A DNA stretch of 64,000 bases, from positions 4,650,001-4,714,000 of the forward strand of contig NZ_CP102247.1 in the NCBI RefSeq assembly GCF_024599655.1, in the 5' to 3' direction. This document shows positions 29,735 through 38,107 of the stretch, one piece after another. Under the pieces are notes generated by a model that was not told the DNA's origin, made no database searches, and was given only the letters and a program-made list of their open reading frames with translations. The position numbers and the translations under genes were made by a program. Positions within the stretch are counted from its first letter, which is position 1. Each line of letters opens with the position of its first letter. Origin of the DNA: Enterobacter asburiae (GTDB taxonomy: Bacteria; Pseudomonadota; Gammaproteobacteria; Enterobacterales; Enterobacteriaceae).

Positions 29735-29816
29735 GGCAGTTGTCCTGCAAGAGAAATTAAGGAAGTCGCTGAGGACAACGATAAACAAAACCTTAATACG
29801 CCTGGGGGAAAACGGC

Positions 29817-29868
29817 ATGAAATGCAGGCGGAACGGAATGAAATGCCTGGAATCGGGAATGAATGGCC
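29817..29868 (-). promoter_or_regulatory. Three phased YpdB-type binding repeats
   Basis: Reading the minus strand, GGCCATTCAT (29859-29868), GGCATTTCAT (29838-29847) and TGCATTTCAT (29817-29826) are each separated by exactly 11 bases. The published E. coli YpdB target at yhjX is two GGCATTTCAT repeats with an 11-base spacer. Here the array is extended by a third, degenerate half-site on the distal side. Confidence 0.85.
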
Positions 29869-29971
29869 TGGCCCGGGAATAAAGCGACGACGTGTTAGTA
29901 CCCGCTATCGCTGTAAAGCCCGTGGTTATTGCATTCGAGATGTTATCGTAACGTTTAAAAAAGTAACAACG

Positions 29972-30670
29972 CTAGAAATTCGCGCTAACGCCGAGGGTAT
30001 ACAAAAACTCCTCACCGGTGGTGGCGTGCTCCCCCTGAGCCAGCGACGCATAGGCCGCCATGTGCGTATTGAATGGAATATCCGTTCCCACGGTGACGTC
30101 CATCCAGCTCCCGTTTTGGGCAGGGGCTGGCGTTTGCGGCATGCCAAACTGCGATTTCCACTGGTTTTCACCAAACTGCTGGTTATAGCTGATCTGCGCC
30201 CAGGGACGAAGATCGCCGTACTGGGTATTTACGCGCCACCCCAGCGTGCTGACGCTGGCATGCCAGAGCGGGTCGGTGAGCCCCTGCGTCGACGCGCTAT
30301 CACCAAACTCGTTGATCATCATGGGAGCCGTGCCGTCGTACCGCCACGCTACTACCGGGCCGGTAGTGATGCGCGCTGAAACCGGAAAATTCCAGCCCAC
30401 GCTCATCGCCCCCTCCGTCGTGCTACCAGACGGTATATTCAGGGCAAGACCTGGCGCATTTTGCGAAGACTGAATACGCTCAGCCAGAATATCCTCATAA
30501 CGCGGTTGGTGATCCGCGTCCCATGTATAGCGTTCCGCCGTATTATTTTGGGCGTCTGAAACGATATATTCCTGTTGCCAGGCAGACGCTGTATTACAAA
30601 AAAACAGGCAGGCTGAAATTCCCACCAGGCCAGAAGCAGCATGGCGACCACTGATTTTTTTTATCATCAT
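29972..30670 (-). CDS. yhjY: YhjY-like outer-membrane beta-barrel protein
   Basis: Close to E. coli YhjY in sequence and place. The 232 residues have a signal peptide ending near ASA before WQQEYIVSD. The rest resembles a small autotransporter-type beta domain (LGWRVNTQYGDLRPWAQISYN) ending in phenylalanine (GVSANF), the outer-membrane sorting signature. The ATG at 30670 is chosen; a TTG one codon earlier is also possible and the ribosome-binding site is weak. The function is unknown. It is divergent from tag. Confidence 0.88.
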   Translation of the reverse strand: MMIKKISGRHAASGLVGISACLFFCNTASAWQQEYIVSDAQNNTAERYTWDADHQPRYEDILAERIQSSQNAPGLALNIPSGSTTEGAMSVGWNFPVSARITTGPVVAWRYDGTAPMMINEFGDSASTQGLTDPLWHASVSTLGWRVNTQYGDLRPWAQISYNQQFGENQWKSQFGMPQTPAPAQNGSWMDVTVGTDIPFNTHMAAYASLAQGEHATTGEEFLYTLGVSANF

Positions 30671-30823
30671 CAACGCGACCCCAGAGAGAGCCGAATTCGG
30701 CGATATTTGTCGTTATTCAGGAAGAGCTTATAGCCCTGTATTAACTATTGTCTTTATAGTAAACACGTCAAGCCAGTCAGAAAGAAAATTTTGCGAAATC
30801 AGTATCAATAAGGGAGATGACGG

Positions 30824-31405
30824 ATGGAACGTTGCGGTTGGGTAAGCCAGGATCAGCTTTATATCGACTATCACGATCGGGAATGGGGCGTGCCGGAAAC
30901 GGATGGCAAAAAACTCTTTGAGATGATCTGCCTCGAGGGCCAGCAGGCGGGGTTATCGTGGATTACGGTACTGAAGAAACGCGAAAACTACCGTAACGCT
31001 TTCCACCAGTTCGATCCTGTCGCCGTCGCCGCCATGACCGACGAGGACGTGGAACGCCTGGTGCAGGATGCCGGCATCATCCGCCATCGCGGTAAAATCC
31101 AGGCCATCATCGGTAACGCACGCGCTTACCTGGCGATGGAACAAAACGGCGAATCGTTCTCAGATTTTGTCTGGACGTTTGTGAACAACGATCCGCAGGT
31201 TACCCAGGCCGCCACGCTCGCGGAAATCCCGGCCTCGACCCCGGCCTCGGATGCGCTCTCGAAGGCCCTGAAAAAACGCGGCTTTAAGTTTGTCGGCTCC
31301 ACCATCTGCTACGCCTTTATGCAGGCCTGTGGCCTGGTCAACGACCACGTTACCGGCTGCTTCTGTCATCCGGGAGGCCATCATGATCCGCAAATGGCAA
31401 AGTGA
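30824..31405 (+). CDS. tag: 3-methyladenine DNA glycosylase I
   Basis: Base-excision repair enzyme removing 3-methyladenine from alkylated DNA. The 193 residues start MERCGWVSQD. C4 and H17 near the start, with the histidine and cysteine of TGCFCHPGGHH near the end, are the ligands of the family's structural zinc. The glycosylase fold segment GQQAGLSWITVLKKRENYR is typical. The 3' end overlaps yiaC by 23 bases, suggesting coupled translation. Confidence 0.97.
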   Translation: MERCGWVSQDQLYIDYHDREWGVPETDGKKLFEMICLEGQQAGLSWITVLKKRENYRNAFHQFDPVAVAAMTDEDVERLVQDAGIIRHRGKIQAIIGNARAYLAMEQNGESFSDFVWTFVNNDPQVTQAATLAEIPASTPASDALSKALKKRGFKFVGSTICYAFMQACGLVNDHVTGCFCHPGGHHDPQMAK

Positions 31406-31829
31406 GAATACCACGCCGCTTCTGAGCCTGTGGCTTGAAAGCACCACAGAAGCGCATCCGTTTATCGAGCCGGATTACTGGAAAGAGAACGAGGCCATGG
31501 TGCGGGACGTTTACCTGCCGTCGGCGGAAACCTGGGTCTGGGAACAGGACGGCGAACCTTGCGGATTTATCAGCGTAATGCAGTCTCAGTTTGTCGGCGC
31601 GCTGTTTGTCGCACCGTCATGCATCGGGAAAGGCATCGGGCGCGCGCTGCTGAACCATGTTCAACAGCGCTTCCCGCACTTAACGCTGGAGGTGTACCAG
31701 AAAAATGTCCGGGCGGTGAATTTCTACCATGCTCAGGGCTTTCGCATTGAAGACAGCGCCTGGCAGGATGACACTCAGCACCCGACGTGGATCATGAGCT
31801 GGCAGGCGGATCAAACGCCGTTAAGGTAA
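31383..31829 (+). CDS. yiaC: GNAT-family N-acetyltransferase YiaC
   Basis: Acetyltransferase of the GNAT fold. E. coli YiaC has been reported as a protein lysine acetyltransferase. The ATG at 31383 (MIRKWQSENT) gives 148 residues, with the acetyl-CoA pyrophosphate loop as SCIGKGIGRALL and the later VRAVNFYHAQGF motif. It overlaps tag by 23 bases at its start. Its last 38 bases overlap the 3' end of the convergent bisC gene. Confidence 0.93.
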   Translation: MIRKWQSENTTPLLSLWLESTTEAHPFIEPDYWKENEAMVRDVYLPSAETWVWEQDGEPCGFISVMQSQFVGALFVAPSCIGKGIGRALLNHVQQRFPHLTLEVYQKNVRAVNFYHAQGFRIEDSAWQDDTQHPTWIMSWQADQTPLR

Positions 31830-34119
31830 GCGCGGGTCCCTGATATTTCTCGACCCAGGCCAGGGCCGTATTCCCTGCGCAACCGTTCCCCAGCTTCGAG
31901 CTGGGGAGATCTTTGGTCAGCACGTTAACCGCCCCGTTTTTACAGATACCGCCTTCGGCGGGCTCAAGGTCGGGCCATGCGCCCTGATGAATGCAGATCA
32001 CGCCCGGTTTAATCCCGTCGCTCACCACCGCCCCTGCCAGCACCTGCCCGCGCGAGTTCCAGACGCGCACCACGTCGCCGTCCGCAATCCCGCGGGCTTT
32101 CGCATCGAGGGTGTTCAGCGTAATCGGCTCTCGCCCGGCGACCGCATACTGCTCGCGCAGGGAGGTATAGTTAAGCTGGCTGTGCAGACGGTGCGCGGGA
32201 TGCGCTGACAATACCTGCAGCTGTTCCGGCTGGGCGTTGCCGTGCCACTCGTCCGGCTCAAGCCACATAGGGTGTGGCGGGCAGTCGGCATAGCCAAAGC
32301 TGGAGATGCGCTCGCTGTGGATCACGATCTTTCCGCTCTCGGTTTTCAGCGGGTTGTTCTCCGGGTCGCGGCGGAAATCGGCAAAACGGACAAACTTCGC
32401 GTTCTGTTCGCTCTCCGGCATCTCGACGATCTGGTTCGCCTCCCAGAACTCAGCAAAGGGCGGAAGTGTCACGCCCTGCGCCGCGCCGCGCTGTCCGGCA
32501 ATCTGGTAGAAGGTCTCCAGCCATTGCAGATCGCTTTTCCCTTCGGTAAAACGCTCGCGACCGCCCGCTTCCCACAGCTCGCTCAGTTCAGCAAACACGT
32601 CAAAATCATCACGCGCCTCATCGCGCGGGGCGACAACGCGCTTCATCGGGACCATATGCTGGTTGCTGTAGTCGCCGGTCATGGTGAGATCGTTACGCTC
32701 AAACGAGGTGGTCGCCGGGAGCACGATATCTGCATGCTTAGCCGAGCCGGTCCAGAAGCACTCTGAGATCACCACCAGCTCCGGCTTTTGCCAGGCGCGG
32801 ATCAGGCGATTGGTATCCTGATGGTGCGTGAAGTTCGACCCGCCCGCCCACCAGACAAATTTAATATCCGGGAAGTGGCGGTCCAGACCGTTGTGCTGAT
32901 AAAAACCGCCGGGGTTTTCCAGGGCTTCAACAATCCGCGCCACCGGGATTTTATCCACGGCATCCACGCCGCCCTGCACCGAGCCTTGCAGAGACGCCAG
33001 CACCGCCGCTTTACGCGTTGGGTTACCGCCGTTCGCAAAGTGATAGGAGAGACCAAAACCCCCGCCCGGCGTGCCGATCTGCCCAAGCATTGCGGCAAGG
33101 GTGACCAGCATCCAGTGTTTTTGCTCGCCAAACTGCTGGCGCTGCATTCCCCAGCCAGACATTAACATCGTGGTATTTTTATGGAATAACGCTGCCAGTT
33201 CGCGGATTTTCGTAGCTGGAACGCCGCAAATCTCTGCCGCCCACTCTGCCGTTTTCGCTACCCCATCGGATTGGCCCGTCAGGTAGTCGGCAAATTTATC
33301 GAAGCCGGTGGTACAGCGCGTCAGGAATTCGACGTCGTGCCAGCCGTTTTCAACCAGCGTATGGGCGATACCCAGCATCATCGCCACGTCGGTGCCCATA
33401 TGCGGGGCTATCCACTCGGCGCTGTCGCCGAAGAAATCCATGGTTTCAGAGCGCATTGGGTCAATGCAGATGATGCGCTTGCCGCTATTGCGCAGCGCGT
33501 CGAAATACCCAATGCCCTGCTCGTCGCTGGCATTCCAGGCAATTTTCAGCGTGTTGAGGGGGTTAGCGCTCCACAGCACCACCACGTCGGTATGCGCCAG
33601 CACCAGCGGCCAGCTGGTCTGCTGCTGGTACACTTCGTTCCCGCCCACGACGTACGGCATGATCGCCTGCGCCGCGCCGGTGGAGTAATCCCCCAGATGG
33701 CCGGTATAGCCTCCCGCCAGGCTCATGTAGCGCTGCAGCAGCGTCGAGGCCTTATGCAGCACGCCGTTAGAACGCCAGCCGTACGACCCGGCGAAAATGG
33801 ACGACGGACCGTAACTGTCGCGAATGCGCCTGTGCTGGGCGTGGATCAGCGCCAGCGCGTCATCCCAGCTCACGCGAACAAACTCATCCTGACCGCGAAT
33901 ACCCTGAGGCTTGTCCGGCGAGGCCAGAAAACCTTTACGCACCATCGGCCAGCGCACGCGCGTTTTGCTATGCACCTGATCGCGAACGACGGTCTGTAAC
34001 GAGTTGGGATGTTGTGTTGGCAGTGCCCCGCGGGACGACAGGACATTTTCGCCATCGGTTTCGACCAGCATCGGCCCCCAGTGGGCGGCGGTCAGAATGG
34101 TTTTCGTTGAGGTGCTCAA
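31792..34119 (-). CDS. bisC: Biotin sulfoxide reductase
   Basis: Molybdopterin enzyme of the DMSO reductase family that reduces biotin sulfoxide and, in E. coli, also methionine sulfoxide. The 775 residues lack a twin-arginine signal, so it is cytoplasmic. The likely molybdenum-ligand serine is S146 in HLGDYSTGAAQ, and pterin-binding segments include WSANPLNTLKIAWN and LLDEP-free GGGFGLSYHFANGGNP. The C-terminal molybdopterin dinucleotide-binding domain contains KNGAVNVLTKDLPSSKLGNG. Other members (TorA, TorZ) are exported and would carry a signal peptide. Confidence 0.95.
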   Translation of the reverse strand: MSTSTKTILTAAHWGPMLVETDGENVLSSRGALPTQHPNSLQTVVRDQVHSKTRVRWPMVRKGFLASPDKPQGIRGQDEFVRVSWDDALALIHAQHRRIRDSYGPSSIFAGSYGWRSNGVLHKASTLLQRYMSLAGGYTGHLGDYSTGAAQAIMPYVVGGNEVYQQQTSWPLVLAHTDVVVLWSANPLNTLKIAWNASDEQGIGYFDALRNSGKRIICIDPMRSETMDFFGDSAEWIAPHMGTDVAMMLGIAHTLVENGWHDVEFLTRCTTGFDKFADYLTGQSDGVAKTAEWAAEICGVPATKIRELAALFHKNTTMLMSGWGMQRQQFGEQKHWMLVTLAAMLGQIGTPGGGFGLSYHFANGGNPTRKAAVLASLQGSVQGGVDAVDKIPVARIVEALENPGGFYQHNGLDRHFPDIKFVWWAGGSNFTHHQDTNRLIRAWQKPELVVISECFWTGSAKHADIVLPATTSFERNDLTMTGDYSNQHMVPMKRVVAPRDEARDDFDVFAELSELWEAGGRERFTEGKSDLQWLETFYQIAGQRGAAQGVTLPPFAEFWEANQIVEMPESEQNAKFVRFADFRRDPENNPLKTESGKIVIHSERISSFGYADCPPHPMWLEPDEWHGNAQPEQLQVLSAHPAHRLHSQLNYTSLREQYAVAGREPITLNTLDAKARGIADGDVVRVWNSRGQVLAGAVVSDGIKPGVICIHQGAWPDLEPAEGGICKNGAVNVLTKDLPSSKLGNGCAGNTALAWVEKYQGPALTLTAFDPPASS

Positions 34120-34283
34120 GCGTGCGCTCCTGGTTGCGTGCAGGTTTTACGGCCTTCTTGCTGAGGCAGTTTATGGTTTGTCACAAATTTCAGAGTTATA
34201 CCCGGAATTTTCTCCGTATCTGGACGTCATAATCAACTGCCACGCTCGCCGTGGCAAAGAATAAAAAGGATTAAGGAAAGAAG

Positions 34284-34946
34284 ATGAAAAAACGCGTACT
34301 CGTTATTGCCGCTCTGGTGAGCGGTGCACTGGCTGTTTCTGGCTGCACAACCAACCCTTACACCGGTGAGCGCGAAGCGGGTAAATCCGGCATTGGCGCG
34401 GGTATCGGCTCGCTGGTCGGCGCAGGCGTTGGGGCGCTCTCCTCCTCCAAGAAAGACCGCGGCAAAGGCGCGCTGATTGGCGCAGCGGCGGGCGCAGCAC
34501 TGGGCGGCGGCGTAGGCTATTACATGGACGTGCAGGAAGCGAAGCTGCGCGACAAAATGAAGGGAACCGGCGTGAGCGTAACGCGCAGCGGCGATAACAT
34601 CATCCTGAACATGCCGAACAACGTGACCTTCGACAGCAGCAGCGCGACGCTGAAACCGGCGGGCGCGAACACCCTGACCGGCGTGGCGATGGTGCTGAAA
34701 GAGTACAACAAGACCGCCGTTAACGTGATGGGCTACACCGACAGCACCGGCAGTCAGGATCTGAACATGCGTCTGTCCCAGCAGCGCGCCGACGCCGTGG
34801 CCAGCTCGCTGATTACCCAGGGCGTTGAAGCGAACCGCATCCGCACCAGCGGCATGGGCCCTGCCAACCCTATCGCCAGCAACAGCACGGCGGAAGGCAA
34901 AGCGCAGAACCGTCGCGTTGAGATTACGTTGAGTCCTGTGCAGTAG
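34284..34946 (+). CDS. yiaD: OmpA-domain lipoprotein YiaD
   Basis: Outer-membrane lipoprotein with a peptidoglycan-binding OmpA-type domain. The 220 residues start with a lipoprotein signal (lipobox VSGC, C21). A glycine-rich membrane-like region follows (GIGAGIGSLVGAGVGAL and GAAAGAALGGGVGYYMD), then the OmpA C-terminal domain (VTFDSSSATLKPAG to QNRRVEITL). E. coli YiaD suppresses loss of BamD function when overproduced. A strong terminator follows. Confidence 0.95.
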   Translation: MKKRVLVIAALVSGALAVSGCTTNPYTGEREAGKSGIGAGIGSLVGAGVGALSSSKKDRGKGALIGAAAGAALGGGVGYYMDVQEAKLRDKMKGTGVSVTRSGDNIILNMPNNVTFDSSSATLKPAGANTLTGVAMVLKEYNKTAVNVMGYTDSTGSQDLNMRLSQQRADAVASSLITQGVEANRIRTSGMGPANPIASNSTAEGKAQNRRVEITLSPVQ

Positions 34947-34954
34947 GTAAAAGC

Positions 34955-34981
34955 AAAACGGCAACGCTCGTTGCCGTTTTT
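34955..34981 (+). terminator. yiaD terminator
   Basis: The stem AAAACGGCAAC with GTTGCCGTTTT, loop GCTC, ends in a T run nine bases after the yiaD stop. Confidence 0.9.
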
Positions 34982-34990
34982 AGTGGTTGC

Positions 34991-35063
34991 ACCCTCTCCC
35001 GTGGGAGAGGGTTGGGGTGAGGGCATCAGACCGCAACCTCCGGTAAGCGCAGCGCCACCGGGC
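34991..35063. repeat. Palindromic repeat plus REP-like element downstream of yiaD
   Basis: One copy of the boxC-like palindrome (34991-35023, CCCTCTCCCGTGGGAGAGGG with a GGGGTGAGGG tail) is followed by a REP-like palindrome (35037-35063, core GCGCAGCGCCACCGGGC). Both lie between yiaD and the LacI-type regulator. Confidence 0.75.
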
Positions 35064-35126
35064 AAATTACTTGATTCGCCAGATTTTCCCGCTAAGGTAT
35101 TCACACTAAATTCAGGGAAATCAGCG

Positions 35127-36143
35127 ATGAGCAAACCAGCCCGGGCCACCATCAGCGACGTGGCGAAAGCCGCCAAAACCGGTAAAACCAGCATTTCGCG
35201 CTACCTCAACGGCGAGAAACACCTGTTGTCCGACGCATTGCTGGCGCGTATTGAACAAGCCATTGCCGATCTCGACTACCGTCCCAGCCTCATGGCGCGC
35301 GGGCTTAAACGCGGTCGCACCCGCCTTATCGGGCTTATCATCGCCGATATCACCAACCCCTATTCCGTTAACGTGCTCAGCGGTATTGAAGCCGCCTGTC
35401 GCGAGAAGGGTTTCACGCCGCTGGTCTGTAATACCAACAACGAAGTCGACCAGGAGCTGCATTACCTCGATCTGCTGCGCAGCTACCAGGTCGAAGGAAT
35501 TGTGGTTAACGCCGTGGGCATGCGGGAAGAGGGTTTAAACCGCCTGCAGCAGTCCTCCCTGCCCATGGTCCTCATCGACCGTAAAATTCCGGAATTTGCC
35601 TGCGATGTGGTCGGTCTGGATAACACCCAGGCAGCCACAACCGCCACCGAGCATCTGATCGAACAGGGCTTCGAGGCCATTCTGTTTCTGAGTGAACCGT
35701 TAGGGATGGTCAACACCCGTCGCGAGCGCCTGAGCGCATTTCGCGCCACGCTGGAGCGATATCCCGGCGTGATCGCCGAAAATGCCGAAACACCGCTTCA
35801 CGAAGCCGACCAGCTCGACAACACCCTGCGTCAGTTCCACACTCGCCATCGCGGGATGCGCAAAGCCGTTATCTCCGCCAACGGGGCGCTGACGCTTCAG
35901 GTCGCCCGCTCGCTCAAGCGCATTGGCCTGCACTGGGGCAGCGATATCGGTCTGCTGGGGTTTGATGAACTGGAGTGGGCTGAGCTGGCGGGCGTCGGCA
36001 TTACGACCCTCAAACAGCCCACCTGGCAGATTGGCTATTCTGCTGTTGAACAAGTGGTTCGACGCATTGAAGGCACCAGCGATGCCGTTCGCGAGCAGGT
36101 CTTCTCCGGCGAGCTGATCGTTCGCGGCTCCACCGCGCGTTAA
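35127..36143 (+). CDS. LacI-family regulator, PtxS-like, of 2-ketogluconate use
   Basis: Transcriptional regulator of 338 residues from the ATG at 35127, which has an AGGGA site. A longer frame upstream runs through repeat DNA and is rejected. The N-terminal helix-turn-helix is TISDVAKAAKTGKTSISRYL, with hinge YRPSLMARGLKRGRTRLIG, followed by a periplasmic-binding-protein-like ligand domain (LIIADITNPYSVNVLSGIE). It sits immediately before kguEKT and ghrB, and a 14-bp palindrome follows it. By analogy with PtxS of Pseudomonas it probably represses the cluster and is relieved by 2-ketogluconate. Confidence 0.85.
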   Translation: MSKPARATISDVAKAAKTGKTSISRYLNGEKHLLSDALLARIEQAIADLDYRPSLMARGLKRGRTRLIGLIIADITNPYSVNVLSGIEAACREKGFTPLVCNTNNEVDQELHYLDLLRSYQVEGIVVNAVGMREEGLNRLQQSSLPMVLIDRKIPEFACDVVGLDNTQAATTATEHLIEQGFEAILFLSEPLGMVNTRRERLSAFRATLERYPGVIAENAETPLHEADQLDNTLRQFHTRHRGMRKAVISANGALTLQVARSLKRIGLHWGSDIGLLGFDELEWAELAGVGITTLKQPTWQIGYSAVEQVVRRIEGTSDAVREQVFSGELIVRGSTAR

Positions 36144-36191
36144 TTTTCCCTTGTGATACCGATCATAAATTCGACATCCTGACCTTTTCTT

Positions 36192-36205
36192 TGGAACCGG
36201 TTCCA
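36192..36205 (+). promoter_or_regulatory. Probable operator of the LacI-type regulator
   Basis: TGGAACCGGTTCCA is a perfect 14-bp palindrome with the central CCGG/CG step typical of LacI-family operators. It lies 42 bases before kguE and resembles the PtxS operator TGAAACCGGTTTCA of Pseudomonas. Confidence 0.8.
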
Positions 36206-36246
36206 TCTAGCGTAATAGTATTGATATGTTGCGATGGAGTCCGAAG

Positions 36247-36996
36247 ATGGGCAGGAAAATTATGGTGGTCACCGCCGCGTACGGTGCGGAACAGGTGCGA
36301 CAGGCAGGCGGTCAGCGGGCAATGCTGCCCGTGATTGCAGGCGCAGGGGCAGACGGCGTGGAGATCCGCCGGGAACTGTTCAGCAGTGAAGAGCTGCTGG
36401 CGCTGCCTGCGCTGGGAGAATCCATTGAGCTGCTCGGCCTGCTGGCGTGCTACTCCGCCCCCGCCGCCCTGTTTATGCCCGACGGCACCCTCAACCCGGA
36501 CCTGACCCACTATCTCTCTGAGGCCAGCACCCTGAACGCCCTGTGGCTGAAGGTTTCCCTGGGCCATTTCCGCGACGCGCAGCCTCTCGACGCCCTGCGT
36601 AGCCTGCTGAACGCAAGCGGCATGGCACTGGTCGTGGAGAACGATCAGACCGACTGCGGTCAGCTCGCGCCCATGCAGCGCTTCCAGGCCGCCTGCCGGG
36701 AAATGGCGCTCCCCGTCACGCTGACCTTCGACATGGGCAACTGGCTGTGGGTTGGCGATTCCCCCGAAGAGGCCGCACGTCACCTGGCCCCTGCGGTGAG
36801 CTATATCCACGTGAAAGCCGCCGTGCCGCATAAAGACAACTTCCGCGCCGTGGCACCGGACCACGCCGATGCGCGCTGGCTGGATCTGCTCGGCCAGCTG
36901 CCTGCCGATGCCCCGCGCGGTATCGAGTTCCCGCTGGAAGGGACGGATTTAACCGCCGTTACCCGCCATTACGTCAACCTGCTGCGCGAGGAGTAA
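36247..36996 (+). CDS. kguE: KguE-like sugar epimerase/isomerase, TIM barrel
   Basis: A 249-residue protein of the xylose-isomerase-like TIM-barrel group. The ATG at 36247 has GGAG eight bases upstream; an in-frame ATG seven codons earlier lacks a site. Barrel-like segments include GADGVEIRRELF, LWLKVSLGHF, VENDQTDCG, TFDMGNWLWVG and SYIHVKAA, which carry acidic and histidine residues suitable for metal binding. First gene of a run matching Pseudomonas kguE-kguK-kguT-kguD. The reaction catalysed by KguE is not established. The kinase gene starts 3 bases after its stop. Confidence 0.75.
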   Translation: MGRKIMVVTAAYGAEQVRQAGGQRAMLPVIAGAGADGVEIRRELFSSEELLALPALGESIELLGLLACYSAPAALFMPDGTLNPDLTHYLSEASTLNALWLKVSLGHFRDAQPLDALRSLLNASGMALVVENDQTDCGQLAPMQRFQAACREMALPVTLTFDMGNWLWVGDSPEEAARHLAPAVSYIHVKAAVPHKDNFRAVAPDHADARWLDLLGQLPADAPRGIEFPLEGTDLTAVTRHYVNLLREE

Positions 36997-36999
36997 ATC

Positions 37000-37938
37000 A
37001 TGCACAAGACGCTGGATGTCATCACGATCGGCGAAGCTATGGCGATGTTTGTCGCCACAGAAACGGGCGAACTGAGCGCGGTAGAGCACTTTATCAAGCG
37101 CGTGGCAGGCGCAGAGCTGAACGTCGCGACGGGACTTGCGCGTCTCGGCCTGAACGTCGGCTGGGTCAGCCGCGTGGGGGACGACAGCTTTGGCCATTTC
37201 GTCCTCGACTCGCTGAAAAAAGAGGGTATTGATGCCGCAGGCGTCACCCTTGATGGACGCTTCCCTACCGGCTTTCAGCTTAAATCTAAGGTCGGAAATG
37301 GAACCGATCCCATCGTGGAGTATTTCCGTAAAGGATCGGCCGCAAGCCACCTCTCCGTAGCGGATTTCCACGCCGACTATTTCGCCTCCGCGCGCCACCT
37401 GCACCTGAGCGGCGTGGCGGCTGCGCTGTCTGCCAGCTCGTATGAGCTGCTGGATCATGCGGCAGCCACTCTCAAAGCCCAGGGAAAAACGATCTCTTTC
37501 GATCCGAACCTGCGCCCGGTGCTGTGGAAAAGCGAAGCGGAAATGGTCGAGAAGCTCAACCGCCTGGCGTTCACAGCGGACTGGGTTCTGCCGGGCCTGA
37601 AAGAAGGGATGATCCTGACCGGCGAAAGCACGCCGGAAGGCATTGCCGATTTCTACCTGAACAAAGGAGTAAAAGCGGTGGTGCTGAAGACCGGTGCCGA
37701 TGGCGCATGGTTTAAGACGGCCAACGGCGAACAGGGCGCGGTCGCGGCGGTGAAGGTTGAGAACGTTGTCGACACCGTCGGCGCGGGCGACGGTTTTGCC
37801 GTGGGCGTGATTAGCGCCCTGCTGGAAGGCAAAACGCTGCAGCAGGCCGTCGCGCGGGGCAACAAGATTGGCTCGCTGGCCATTCAGGTGCAGGGCGACA
37901 GCGAAGGATTACCAATGCGAGCAGAGCTTAACGAATAA
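37000..37938 (+). CDS. kguK: 2-ketogluconate kinase, PfkB family
   Basis: Ribokinase-fold sugar kinase of 312 residues. The family's C-terminal motif is DTVGAGDGFAVGVISALLEG (about residues 255-275), containing the catalytic aspartate of GAGD. The N-terminal glycine pair region reads VAGAELNVATGLARLG. In the kgu context it would phosphorylate imported 2-ketogluconate at C6. A 2-keto-3-deoxygluconate kinase (KdgK) role is the main alternative from sequence alone. It is coupled to kguE (3-base gap) and followed by 169 bases with a repeat pair. Confidence 0.8.
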   Translation: MHKTLDVITIGEAMAMFVATETGELSAVEHFIKRVAGAELNVATGLARLGLNVGWVSRVGDDSFGHFVLDSLKKEGIDAAGVTLDGRFPTGFQLKSKVGNGTDPIVEYFRKGSAASHLSVADFHADYFASARHLHLSGVAAALSASSYELLDHAAATLKAQGKTISFDPNLRPVLWKSEAEMVEKLNRLAFTADWVLPGLKEGMILTGESTPEGIADFYLNKGVKAVVLKTGADGAWFKTANGEQGAVAAVKVENVVDTVGAGDGFAVGVISALLEGKTLQQAVARGNKIGSLAIQVQGDSEGLPMRAELNE

Positions 37939-37942
37939 ACAT

Positions 37943-38027
37943 CCCCCTCACCCTAACCCTCTCCCCATAGGGGAGAGGGAACTTACAACACCCTCTCCCC
38001 CTTGGGGAGAGGGCCGGGGTGAGGGGC
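37943..38027. repeat. Head-to-head palindromic repeat pair between kguK and kguT
   Basis: Copy one (37943-37979) is CCCCTCACCCTAACCCTC and its palindrome. Copy two (37991-38027) is in inverse orientation and ends GGCCGGGGTGAGGGG. The pair lies within the operon and can form a long stem in the mRNA. Confidence 0.85.
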
Positions 38028-38107
38028 ATAAATCGCACTCAACAAAACAAGCCACCGTGTACCCTACAGACAACGGCGGTAACAACCTCAACAACAGAGG
38101 CAAGCCT

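Noticed and set aside
34991..38027. Short, regularly spaced repeats considered as a CRISPR array
   Set aside because: The copies are single or paired palindromes kilobases apart, without uniform spacers or cas genes.
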